NCBI GenBank assembly: GCA_964036155.1
Contig: OZ038423.1
Location: 4,231,249 to 4,295,248, forward strand
Length of the DNA stretch: 64,000 nucleotides
Direction: 5' to 3'
Source: Diploscapter coronatus
Lineage: Eukaryota; Nematoda; Chromadorea; Rhabditida; Rhabditidae
Shown here: piece after piece, positions 48,201 through 59,135 of the stretch
Numbering within the stretch: position 1 is the stretch's first letter
How the letters are laid out: each line of letters opens with the position of its first letter
Translations under genes and position numbers: made by a program
Notes under the pieces: model-generated
Told to the model about the DNA's origin: nothing
The model's input: only the letters and a program-made list of their open reading frames with translations
Databases searched by the model: none

Positions 48201-51200
48201 TCGTTCAGTGTGACTCAAGACGCTCATCGGAATATCGTGGAAAATAACGAAAAACGACGCCAAAGTTCATTTGCAATTATTCTTAAGAAACGCTCGTTAG
48301 ACTTTGGAATTGTGATGCGAGAAATTTGCACGATTTTGATGAAGATGCTGCGAAAGTATACACTTTTCAGCGGTTTGAAATAAGAAATGATTTATCGCAC
48401 CATATAGTTCTGTCGCTTGTAGATGCTATTTATGGTGCCTAAAATATGTTTCCTGAGTTATATTTCTTCGAATCTTTTTGGTCCATTCCTTGATTTCGAA
48501 ATTTTTGGATCAATAATACTGTCTCAAAATATCGCAATTATTTCATGCAATATTCCCTCGCAACAAGCCCAAACTTAACAAGCACATTTGTTTTGTGATC
48601 TTGAAATATTCATTTTCACGTTTCAAAAAGGAGCTATTCATTTTTGGAACTCTCTTCATCAATAATGAAGACCTTGGTGAAAATGATATCTTCTCAGAGA
48701 AACTTTATGCATACTTTCACGTCAAATCTCAAGATCTTAGCTTTATTGTAGCGTTGCACTTTGATCCTCATCCTCAAGAGTAGTAAGCGTTCATCTTTGA
48801 ATAATCGCTAGATAAGCAATAGTTTCTGAGTTGATTTTTAGACCTTGATCATAAATTATGTAGAAAGAGTTCATCCAGAAAGCTCTCCAAGTTTATGCCT
48901 CTCGAGAATGGGGGAATGGGCCTTTATGCGATTGGACGCTTTCTCGTTTGGATTCACATGAATACAGAAGGCTTTATGCAAGGACTTATGCTTAGATGCA
49001 GCAGGGTTGCATTCATATGAGATTAGCACTGCACTTAGTTGCGCAATGCATAGGATCAAGGATATTCTCCCTGGTTTCGTGGATGCTCACGCAAAAACGC
49101 CTGTCTGAAATCTTCCCAGCTATAATCACGTTTGGAATCCACGTCGCATCGCCCTGTGCCTGAAAGGCCATTCCATTAGAATTTACACGATATCCCCAGC
49201 TATTTCTGGCTGAATTTTTCATCTCTGCCCAATTTCGCAAAAGCTCCACACGAGATACGCATTAGCATTCGGCCATTCCTGTGACGCAGCACCCAAGTAA
49301 ACCGCCTTCTGATCCAAAGACCAGCAGCAGTCCATTTCTAAAAGTCGAATAATAATTCCTGATATTCGACTAAAATGATGAAGCCTCGCAGCCTGTCCTT
49401 CGATATTCGAAAATATCTGACTCCAAGCAATTCGTTCTCTGAGTCACATGAGTGCCAGAGACTATCAGGTCACCACTAATGATATGCTTCTAAAATTTTA
49501 TTTTCAATGAGTTCTCTTAAATTCGATTAATGTCGGATAATTGTAGCTTGCGTTATAGTGTTTGCGAAAATGAAATCTTAATTTGCACGTAATGAAGTAA
49601 ATTTCATTGATCTTCGCCAAAAATATTTTGGTTCAATGCAAGAGGTTTTTGTTTGCTCGAATCACATAAATTAACATACCTGCAACCGAAGAATAATAGT
49701 TCGAGGAAATTTTAGATGCCTTTTCCGAAAGTATTCGGACATTGGCTAGTACAGCCAGACGAAATTCAAGTCCACTTTCTCGAAAGTCGACGAAGAAAAC
49801 GAAAAAGAGTCGGCTAGTCGGGAAGAATGGCATCTGCAACGTGTACAATACAAATGTTCCCAAGAAGGACCGACAATATTTGAGGCTCGTTAACGATATA
49901 TCTGAAAAATTATACGCCGACTTTTTCAGAGATTTATTCACGACGCTAATCGATGTAAAATGGCGCTATATGTTATTCATATTCACGTCCATGTTTGCTA
50001 TGAGGTAAGAATAAAGAGTTTTTAGGCGAAAGTCTCTGGGTTTTATTTGTCATAAAGGACTCTATTCCGTCTTCCTATAAATTTTCAAAGTGAAACTACA
50101 ATCATCTGCCGAAACATTTTTAATCGTAAATCCGTAAAATGAGATCCAACTTTCAGCTGGACAATATTCGCCACAATTTACTACCTCATTGCTTTGATTC
50201 ACGGGGACTTGGCAGAGAACAAAGGCAATTGGACCGAGTGCATTGCAAACATCGATGGATTCCATGCTGCATTTCTCTTTGCTGTCGAAACTCACCACAC
50301 AATCGGATACGGGCACAGGTCGACTTATTCGTGCAGCAGAAGAAGTTGTGAATTCGATATTTCAGATTCATCACAACCGAGTGTCTTGTGGCCGGAATGT
50401 TCGTTGGGCTTCAAGCGATTTGTGCTTTGCTGCTTCAAAGTTTCCTCGTCGGACTTGTTTTCGCTAAAATGGCTCGACCCAAGAAACGAGCTGAAACGAT
50501 CATCTTCAGGCATGAATTATAGATTATTTGAATTTAATTTTCACGTGGCTTTCAACGCTGCAAAGTTTTATGACACTCAAATCAAATTCAAACTTATGAA
50601 TCTTCAGCGACAAAGCTGTGATATGCCTTCGAGATGGGCAGATGTGCTTCTTGTGCCGAGTTGGCGACATGAGAAACACTCATCTCGTGGAAGCTCATGT
50701 TAGGTTACAGTTCATTCGAGACAGGGAGACTGTGGAAGGAGAGGTTACTAAACTATCTCTTCGAATAGCCAATAAGAAGAAATCCGTTCAGATTGAGCCA
50801 CTACATCAGTTCGAGATGAAGGTCGGCCCGTCAGTTTGTGATGACGATCGACTGTTCTTGGTATGAAAACACTTGAGAAAATCAGTATGAAATAGAAATT
50901 CTAGGTCTGGCCCACCACTCTTTGCCACGTGATCGATCGGAACAGTCCTCTGTATCATTACAACCCAACTTCCCTTCTCTCGGCTCAATTCGAAATCATC
51001 GTTTTGCTGGAAGGAATTGTCGAATCGACTGGCATGACTGCACAGGCAAAGACGAGTTATCTGCCTTCCGAGGTCCTATGGGGTTATCGGTGAGTCATTC
51101 TCAGCATTTTCTTGCTCAAAAAATTGTAATTCAGGTTCCGAAAACTGGTGACGTATCAACGATCGAACGGCTCATATCAGGTCGACTACAACATGTTCAA

Positions 51201-51957
51201 CTCGACGTATCCCGTCAAGACGCCAAGCTACAGTGCCGCTGAGTATCACCAAAGGAACCCTAATGTAAATCGTTAGAAAAAAGGAACTTTAAAACATTAT
51301 GAGACTTCAGCCAAAAGAGTTCTTCTGCCATGACAATCAAGAACACCGATTGGAAGACTCCCGTTCATGGGAATCAACTCCCGCACCATCGCCTTCTCCA
51401 TACTGCTCAAGTTATCCAACAAGCCCTCTGGCCAATCACACAAATAGAATTCAGCCACAAGAAGTAAAACTCGCTAATATTTGAACACATCATATTCAAA
51501 TTTTTCAGGTACAAGTCGAATCAGGCTTGCTTTCTGTCGCTCCTCCAACAATTGTAGTCCAATGTCCTTCGACATGTTCGTCGCCAAATCATTTGAGGAG
51601 AACGAGGAACAACAACAATAACTGCATCATGGGAAGCAATTCGCTCATCGCTGAGCATTCGGGGTTAGTCTAGAAACTTTCACTACTCATTGATGAAAAA
51701 CTGAACATCTACTGAAATAAAATGATGAGTGTTTCCCCCTTAATCATACGACGAAAGTTTTTCTTTCCAGAAGCAGCATTGAAGGCTCGCCAACTCGGCC
51801 TTCAACAGCTCTTTCTGATCTCGAAGAGGAATGCTCAGATCACGGTTCTCCAGGCGCATCCCCGACAAAGAACCCTCCCCAATTCGGGCTCGGCTCAATC
51901 GGCTCTGCAAGTTCCATCAGTCCGCCCATTTCCATTGAAGTCGTCAATGAGGCATGA
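36216..51957 (+). CDS. irk: Inward-rectifier potassium channel (Kir/IRK)
   Basis: Pore subunit of an inwardly rectifying K+ channel. Longest form: 36216-36267, 36681-36734, 37074-37200, 46180-46322, 49716-50004, 50157-50318, 50366-50509, 50608-50860, 50905-51089, 51135-51264, 51311-51463, 51509-51663, 51771-51957. All phases agree; about 677 residues. The N-terminus is about 120 residues longer than vertebrate Kir and carries PKA-type sites (RRTS, RRNS). TM1 spans about 208-234 (WRYMLFIFTSMF), the pore helix and filter ETHHTIGYGHR about 266-276, and TM2 about 283-307. Then come the PIP2-contact motif ARPKKRAETIIFS, LRDGQMCFLCRVGDMR and VEAHVRLQF, and a Ser/Pro-rich tail ending EVVNEA. Usual filter-flanking Gln-Thr is His-His; the rectification-controller position is Gln300. 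Intron 50510-50607 starts with GC. Four other first exons fit in phase. Orthology to a particular C. elegans irk gene is not settled. Confidence 0.93.
36903..36918. repeat. (CA)n microsatellite
   Basis: Short CA run in the second coding intron of the Kir gene. Confidence 0.85.
37735..37771. other. Strong intronic hairpin in the Kir gene
   Basis: A 13-base arm at 37735-37747 (GGCCCGAAGCTAA) pairs with 37759-37771 over 12 of 13 positions, the remaining one being a G-U type pair, with an 11-base loop. It lies between the exon at 37074-37200 and the candidate first exon at 38002. Confidence 0.6.
38002..38045 (+). other. Candidate alternative first exon of Kir
   Basis: An ATG directly behind an AG (ATCAG, then AATG) opens MTNKKSKRFMRPRA and ends at a good donor (GAG, then GTAGGA). 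It leaves two bases over, exactly the phase needed to join the exon at 46180. A short basic N-terminus. Confidence 0.5.
39890..39993 (+). other. Candidate alternative first exon of Kir
   Basis: ATG opens MTDSRRSSNNSLKGRRFF and continues for 34 codons to a consensus donor (GC, then GTGAGTC). The phase again fits the exon at 46180. The peptide is Arg/Ser-rich with an RRSS phosphosite. Confidence 0.5.
44347..44393 (+). other. Candidate alternative first exon of Kir (weaker)
   Basis: ATG opens MSASNSTEHLLEYVI and ends at AAG, then GTAATT, with the phase needed for the exon at 46180. There is no acceptor just upstream, and an exon this short could arise by chance. Confidence 0.3.
44604..44623. 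repeat. (TTC)n microsatellite
   Basis: Six to seven TTC units in a long Kir intron. Confidence 0.85.
46323..49715 (+). other. Kir intron region before the core exons
   Basis: Intron of 3.4 kb with one candidate first exon at 47387. No other gene or repeat recognised. Confidence 0.5.
47387..47459 (+). other. Candidate alternative first exon of Kir with GC donor
   Basis: ATG opens an acidic peptide MPSEDTDYETELMLAPNAYL and continues SPKR. The only donor in usable phase is GCAAGT at 47460, the classic GC-AG donor, leaving one base over as required by the exon at 49716. This would skip the longer N-terminal exons and give a shorter channel of about 575 residues. Confidence 0.4.
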
Positions 51958-52603
51958 TGATATCATTTTTGTGCATTCTATCAAGCTTCTATGCATTCTA
52001 ATCATTCAACACTAGGGTACAAATCATTCTAGACTCATTATTACTTGTATGAAATCTTATAATTCTGATATGTTGACATTCATTTCTGGTCCTTCAAATC
52101 TTCAAAATTGATCTGATTACAAACTATTGTACGAATTTCAATTTTCTGAAATTCGCATTATTTTCTTACTGGTTGCTAAGTGGAACTCAAGTTTTTTATT
52201 GTACTGAATCTCCTTTTTAAACAAACATAAAATAATACAAAATGTCTTTCTCGTTGCAATGATCTGATTTTGATTATAAATGATGGTGCGATAATGGATA
52301 AAACATTTGCTATATTCCTAGAAACTCGTTGATCTCTATATGAAGATTATTCTTTTGCAGTGTCTGCTTTGAGGCAATAGAGAAAAGTTCAAAATATTTC
52401 ATACATTGCGATTTCTTCCTACATATTGCTCAAGCTAATATTATTCCAACATATCTCTGCAGCTAAGCAAATACCAGTTTTGGATTTAGCTATTTAGAAG
52501 CTTGCTATCATCGAGTTGTCAATGTCAAAAAAAGTTTTTGCCAAAAAATATATTTCTCAATTCACGCAAATAAAAAAAAACAAATAAATAAATTCATATG
52601 CAA
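51958..52603. other. Convergent 3' ends of Kir and GT92 genes
   Basis: No gene. It holds the 3' UTRs of the Kir gene (plus) and the glycosyltransferase (minus), both AT-rich. Confidence 0.5.
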
Positions 52604-54991
52604 TTACCCGTAGACATATTTAACCCTTTTCTGAACATTTTCAATAAGCTTTTTTGATAACTCATCGTCAAGTTTTGTAATTTGGAAAGATCCAAACGAT
52701 TCGATCTCTTTCAGCCATTTCTCTCCCCATTTCCCAAGGTTCAGATCGCGATAATGCCTAAAATATAATTATTTGACAAGGCTCACAATTTCAATTCAAC
52801 AATTTGTCAATGAGATGAAAAAGTTGTATGTACTCGACGTGGATCTAATTGTAAGGGAGATACTCAGTGCATCAATCTGTGCAAACATTTCATTCAGGGG
52901 TGCCTTGATTTTTTTTATCGTGTTATCCAAAAATGTCATGTTTCAGTTGTCTATATGGAGAGATCTAACTAAAGCCGCAAATATGAGATTTTTCACATCA
53001 TTCAATTTCAGATTTTGCGAAAATCACCAACCTCACGTTTCCTTCCTTTGGATCGAGGTAGTATTGTCGATAGCCAGGATAGAGTTCGTAAGGAAAGTGG
53101 ATGAACATTGCACCGACTGCGTTGCCTCTGATGATGTTCTTCGTTGTGTGGCCGAAGGGGCCAACATGACTGGTATTGAAGTATCTTTGAGTGGGCATCC
53201 ATTTCTGGGTCTGAAAGAAGGGTAAAAAATGGTCGGCTCTCTTTGTTAACCTCGATGTCACTGATGTATCTCTCCGGTTGCCGCTCCGTCTTCGTGATCC
53301 ATCGCTGTCTGATCATGATGGAACCGAATACTGGATCGAGTTGCCTAGTTATTTATGTCTTTTGTGATGCTTGACATTTTTCAAACCTCAAAAAGTCGAC
53401 GAGTGTCCAGTTGTTCTTGATGATCTCAAGACGTTCGTCGATGTCTACGACAGCAGACCAGTATGAGTGATTACGACTCCGGAGAAGGCAATTCTGAAAA
53501 ATCTAATTTTAAATGAAAGATATTTATTGATGAAACTATGCTTCTCAAATTCTATAGATCCACGATTACTGGGATGACATTTTTACAACCGCGTGAAGAA
53601 ATAAAACTTGTAAATGACAAAATGACCAAGCTCAATAGTTTTAAAGTGGAAAAATAAAAATACTAATTTTGTCATTTACAAATTGTCTAAAGAGTCTATT
53701 TGATTTTCGACAAATGCCATTACTTCAAGTATATCAATCTAAATACCTGAATCTGTATCCTTTGCCAGTCATCGTCTTCCCTGCCATGGTTGTCATGCAG
53801 AATGATGACCTCTGCTTCTCCAGTCCTCACATAGTCGTCCACCAGCAATCTATCGTACTCGGTCATATTGACGATGAAAATATAGAAGTACGTCGCTCCC
53901 TGGATTTCAAGTAAAATTTGGCTCTGAATGATTAGATGTACCTGCAACTTGTAATATTCGATGTACTCTGCCAGAAGCAACCATTTTGGTTCAGTTCCAT
54001 ATATCGGAGCAATACATACACTGAAGAAGTGTTCTGGCTCTGTAAATACCTACATCTTTAAACTTAGTAGTAAAGCTATAATATTTTTAGAGTTTTTCTT
54101 TTTCAAAATCATTTATTCCATAGTGTGATGATTTTTCTGATGATCTCGAGTCTCATTTACCTGGCGACGTCCTATCAATGAGCGGAATCGGATCATTCGG
54201 AGTGTCGTTTGACTGCTCTGTCAAAGAAACGAATCGGGCTCCATGCTTTCTCATGCAGTAAGCGACGCTTTCAGGAAAAATGAACGCTTCGTAAGGTTCG
54301 TTGAGTGATTTCCTCTTCGAATCGTAGTAATGGCAATAGACTTTTTCACTAAAGTTCAAGTTATGGAAGCACTTGTAGGATTGCACTTACGAGTACAAAT
54401 TCTCTGTGGTGACCATTATAGCTATTTGATCAGCATATTCAAAAGCTGACAGGAGTGAAATATTTCGGTACAAGAAGCTCTGAATTAGAAATATGAGAGA
54501 ATTCGTATTATTTTATGTTTGAAATCCAGTCCTATTGGTCGTTACGGGAAATTTCGATTTGCTCAAATTTGAAGCAATTTACACTTCTTCTCATTCATTA
54601 GAATCAAGAGATGCAATTTTGCTAGCTTTTCTTCGACCACTATTCGACTTTCTTACTTTTCTGGAGACGTTCTTCTTTATCCATTCCCAATGAAGATCTG
54701 TGTATGGCAAGATGTGAGGATAGGTCTTTTGTGCGGATGTTCCTGACAGGGTTGTTGTTGTGTTAGCATGTTGCACGTCACGTCGTTCTAAATTTGATGC
54801 TCAATTCGAGCTTAGAAACAAAGTTTACCTAACTGATGAATGTCTATAAGTGCATTATTCAGAGTTGTTGCTTGAGAGTCGATGTCATAGCATTTCTCGA
54901 GAGCCGTTTGGATCTTGTTTACCAAATGGACAACAAACATGCAGTTAACAATGAGAATTGCTGACCAGGCTAAGATTTTGGCCTTCTTCAT
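52604..54991 (-). CDS. GT92 family (DUF23) type II glycosyltransferase
   Basis: Golgi-type membrane glycosyltransferase of family GT92, related to C. elegans galactosyltransferase GALT-1. Ten minus-strand exons: 54991-54829, 54787-54657, 54479-54391, 54348-54161, 54039-53942, 53899-53747, 53493-53387, 53344-53251, 53210-53032, 52757-52604. All phases agree and give 451 residues. The N-terminus is a short basic stretch then one membrane anchor (ILAWSAILIVNCMFVVHLV), so type II. The stem has NTTTT. Family blocks: VYCHYY, FFSVCIAPIYGTEPKWLL, AEYIEYYKLQGATYFYIF, EAEVIILHDN, YWSAVVDIDERLEI (acidic motif), SIMIRQRW and VRHYRDLN near the end. An acceptor 20 bases before the ATG (TTCAG at 55011-55015) suggests trans-splicing. 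The acceptor sugar and substrate cannot be told. Confidence 0.92.
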
Positions 54992-56686
54992 GCTCACTAG
55001 GTTGCACAGCCTGAATTTATTTATACAAGGACATCGGTTTGATGAACATGAGATTTGTATCCATACCATATTGAATTGGTGCGCATTTTTAATGATCAAG
55101 GAATTAGTGTTACAAAAATCTTCTAAAGAAATTTCAAATTGGTCTGGAATTATATGACTTTACCTAGCTACTCGTAGAAATGATCATGGGAATGTCTCCT
55201 TTCTCCTAGATCTCAAGAATAATAACAATTATTCCTTCCAAGTTGGAGGTTTCAATGAGCACAGTCGAAATAGAAAATTTCAATCTCTATAACTTCGACA
55301 TTGTTTGCCAAATTTGCCGCGTTGGATAAAATCATAGCGCTAGACACAAAATCCATGAACTCGGTTTGAGGGCGTGGCGCACGGAAATCGATGCCTTGAA
55401 ATATTACGCGTTTTTTAAACTTATATAAGTCATTATAATTTCTGAGGAAATACTGAAATGAGTGTATTCAGTATCAAACTAGAACTCGCTCGTGGCCGCT
55501 TCGCGGTCATTCGTTTCGTCGTTCTAGTTGTCAGCCTTCGGCTGGCGGATTTAAAGAATAATTACGCGATTTTCATGCAAAGGCAGCCATAAGTTGACTT
55601 CTACTGATCCTATCACTTCTTGTCAGTCAATATCACTAATATGGCCATTTCAACAGATAAGATGTCTATTTTCGTGATCAGTGGTCGAATTGTATAAAAA
55701 CATTCTTCCCTTATCACGAATGTGAGATTTTTGAAAAAAGGAGTTACATGATTATATAGTAGAGGTAATTTAGAGATGTGATATAGCTACATGATCATGG
55801 AGAGAAGAATATACTAGAAATGCATGAGAATTTTCTAATCAGTCACAATTTACCTCAAATAAAGAATAAAAATAGGGGAAAAGACTTTAAATCGGTATAT
55901 GCAAGAGCTTTTCAGTATCATTCTGTCATTTTATATCGTATCAAAATACTGAACAAATTTCACGTAATCATTGACAGGTAATAGAATAAGTTATCTTGGA
56001 CTCAACTTTGTTTTCTAGTTTCTATCGGCCGGTTTGATTTTTCCGGGAATGAAACTCAGATTTGGAATGTTGGAACATCGTTTTTTCCAACAATACGCTG
56101 TGCAAGCAAACGAACATCTCAGTGCACTCAGTGCATCGTGGATGTTCTGGCTGTTCCATTGAATTGTAGAACATAATGTTAATTTGGCTTTTTTATTATC
56201 GATTCACTTGAAATTTTATCCATTATATGAGTACATTTTTTGATTATGGAGTGCACCTCTACATAAAATTATGCTATTCTAATTTCTTATTTTTGTAACA
56301 AGTGATTTTACTCTTCTTTCAAAATGAACTGTGTCACGTTGTGTCTCAAACTTATTGCCCATAGCATTGTGCGTTTACACAATTCTCCAAAAATTTTGTA
56401 TTGTGCAAGAAGGAAATGAATTCGAGAGAGTACTATACCTGATATTTATCTTTAATCGTGAACGAGCTGATTTTCACAAGAAATCACAAGATCACCTCAA
56501 ACGTTATTTTTCAACTGCATGTGTGTCGAAACTTGTTTGAAAATTATGGATATGAATGCTTGTGATATTTTGTGAAAGTTAGAAAAGATTTGACATCCAA
56601 TGCTTGCATTTCGATTTTAGAAGTTATATCCGTTATACCATTCATTCCGCATTCCGAAGATTCAATTTCTAACGGTCTTTATTCAG
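54992..56686. other. Shared upstream region of divergent GT92 and FkbM genes
   Basis: No gene seen. It contains a cluster of four inverted repeats at 55449-55546 and presumably the promoters of both genes. Confidence 0.5.
55449..55546. repeat. Hairpin cluster
   Basis: Within 100 bases: ATACTGAA/TTCAGTAT arms (55449-55473); AACTAGAAC (55477-55485) pairing with GTTCTAGTT (55521-55529), enclosing GGCCGC-TTC-GCGGTC (55494-55508); then GTCAGCC-TTC-GGCTGGC (55530-55546). Local GC is much higher than around it. Its origin is unknown; the hairpin followed by CTAG-T resembles a Helitron 3' end, but no 5' partner was found. Confidence 0.6.
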
Positions 56687-58521
56687 ATGAAGAATTTTTT
56701 GTTCCTTTACTATTTGATATTCGCTATGGCTGGTCTTCTGTACTATAAAGAAATTATGCACTATGTTATTCCGCGAAGTCATGACCATTCCAAAGCTAGT
56801 GAGCAATATTCACAACAACTCGAATCGATCTATAGTGAATGGAAGAAATGCATACTTCAAAATATCGAACCATTCAAAGATAACTACACCGCGGTGAGCA
56901 TGAATAAATTGGAAAGCAGTTCTGATTATATTTCTATTGCAAGACCGTGTGAGAATCGATTCATCTCTGCTGAAAACTTTCGCATTTCTGTCATAACAAT
57001 ATGCATGACGTTTCTCATCGTAAATGAAGCTATTGCGTAGTATTTTGAACTTTTGTCATAGGCTTGAGCTTATGCAAATTATGAGCGAACAACGCTAGAC
57101 TTTGAAAATAGAAACTTCCGATATTAATTTTCCTCTAACTCGTCGAAATTCAGCTATGGAGTCGAGAAATGCCTCACACTGTAGAAAAATGTTGGCCAAT
57201 TTGGAGTGATAGTAAAATCTTCGACTTTCGCTACTTCACAAATCATGGTGGAGAGACCAAGTGCCATATCCTTCCTGTCAATGTACGTTCATACACATTT
57301 TCTACAATTTTCCATAAAATATCGTGAAGCACATTTCAGAACGAAAAATCCGTGATTCTCTCATTCGGCATCGGGAATGACACCGATTCTGAACTGCAGT
57401 TGAGGAATGTATGCAACTCAATAACATGAAGTGCTTTTTTCATTTTTTGCAGGCCTCAAAATCACCAGTGGAATTCTACGGAGCTGATCCGATCCATTAT
57501 CCAAATGCAGATCTATTCCGTCAAATTGGAACATTCTTCAACTTTGCATTGAGTGGAGAAGCGGGCATTCTTGACGCCCATGTTCTTGTCAATGGTTAGT
57601 CGTCGATCTTTCGTCAAACACCCATGTTCATAAAATCCCAGGATCTTACGTCCACAAAGATGTACCAGTTCTAAGTTTGAAATACTTCCTTGTGGAAATA
57701 CTCAAAATCAAGGTATGTTTTCATCAGTCAAATAATCATAGAATATCTATTTTAATTTCTCGACTGTTACTATCATCTAATAATCTCAAAACTTCAGTTT
57801 TTTGACGATATATGGATAGATGCTGAGGGTGGTGAATTTGGCTTCCTGAACTATTTCTCCTACGGAGGAGTACTGGACGAGAACGATATAACAGTTTGCC
57901 AGATAAATTTCGAAGTGGGCAATATAATTGTTTTTTAACCGTCTCCCAAATCTATATGAAAGCAAATTGGAAAATTAGTCACGTAACTATCATGCGAATT
58001 GGTTTACAAAACAACATTTTCATATTCACGTTTCTCGTTGTCAAAGTTCCACCAGTTAGCTTTGCTTGTTAAGCGGTTATTTTTCCAAATCTTCTATGCG
58101 TGTAATAATTTCGTAATGGTATTCAGATTCACTGCCGTAATGAGACGCACTATAAAATGACTAGGGACTTTTTCTTCCAGCTGCTTGAAGATGGAAGATA
58201 TGCTGCAATAAGGTTGGAATGAAAGTTATTGAAGAGTGATCACTGATCACATAACCCAAGCCTAAAAAACTATTTAAGCGATAATCTTGAGAAAAAAACT
58301 AGTGAAATTGATTCTTTTCGAAATTATCAAACTTTCGTTTTCTACACTAACACTATCAAAATTATCACTGACATGTAGATTTTTTTTTTTTCATCCCTGA
58401 TTTATATCCCAGAGGATCGCGGCCTGGTTGGATGCGACTTTACTTCGTCAATATTCGGAATCAAAGATGTCTAGACAAATATGCAAATGCCGAAGTGGTG
58501 AAAAAGTTGAATAGAATATAA
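56687..58521 (+). CDS. FkbM-type methyltransferase, membrane-anchored
   Basis: Predicted SAM-dependent methyltransferase of the FkbM / Methyltransf_21 type, a family much expanded in nematodes; substrate unknown. Eight exons: 56687-56893, 57154-57282, 57340-57408, 57453-57594, 57642-57712, 57798-57914, 58127-58212, 58413-58521. Phases agree; 309 residues. The N-terminus has one hydrophobic anchor (FLFLYYLIFAMAGLLYY), then SEWKKCILQNIEPFKDNYTA and TVEKCWPIW. Next are the SAM-binding region VILSFGIGNDTDSE, then VEFYGADPIHYPN, IWIDAEGGEFGFLNYF, ITVCQINFE and the C-terminal LYFVNIRNQRCLDKY typical of the nematode proteins. The exon 1 donor was set at GTGAGC because it joins NYTA to LWSREMP as in relatives; the open frame continues past it. 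The start lies directly after TTTATTCAG, a likely trans-splice site. A poly(A) signal is at 58580. Confidence 0.87.
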
Positions 58522-58579
58522 TTTCACGAGTAGTATATTTTTCCTATAAAATTCGCAATTTATATTCAGACGGACAGGG

Positions 58580-58585
58580 AATAAA
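58580..58585 (+). terminator. Poly(A) signal of the FkbM gene
   Basis: AATAAA, about 59 bases after the TAA stop at 58519-58521. Confidence 0.55.
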
Positions 58586-58982
58586 TTATTTCAATTATTT
58601 TTCATTGGCATTTGTTTACCCAAAAATCTATCAATTTTTTCTTATTAGTATTTTGTGGCGTTTAGCTCATCGATTAGAGGCGATTGTCGATTGTTTGGCG
58701 AAAAATATGCGTTTAGATTAAATTATAGTAAGACGATCGATATCTAATTTCGAAATTGGGTTTTATCGAAGTTTTTCAATTCTTCAAATTAATGTTGTGG
58801 TATTATCAATCATAAAATAATTTGTGACATGAGATTATTTTATTTATTTAATTTTGAAAAATTCATCACGAATTGAAATTTTTCCAATGAAATTATGCCG
58901 AAAAATACGAGCCATAACTATGAAAATTTGATCAATTTCAAGTGTGAGTAAATACGTTTTTTGACCGAAATGTACTAACTTT

Positions 58983-59135
58983 GTTCTCGCGAACCTTTAA
59001 AAATTATAAAATTTTATAAATTCTCCTTCGGAGAACACTTCGCGCGCAGGGCATTGAGGGGTCAACCCTTATCATTGGGGCGGAGCCCAACCCTGATTAC
59101 ACTTTCCTGTCCCAAAAAGGGCAGTTCTGAGAGAG
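58983..59135. repeat. GC-rich hairpin cluster downstream of the FkbM gene
   Basis: Successive inverted repeats: a 16-base perfect palindrome TTATAAAATTTTATAA, TTCTCC-TTC-GGAGAA, TTGGGGC...GCCCAA, CTGTCCC...GGGCAG and GTTCT-GAGAG-AGAAC. It is GC-rich against AT-rich flanks and shares the TTC-loop style with 55449-55546. No open frame. Confidence 0.5.
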
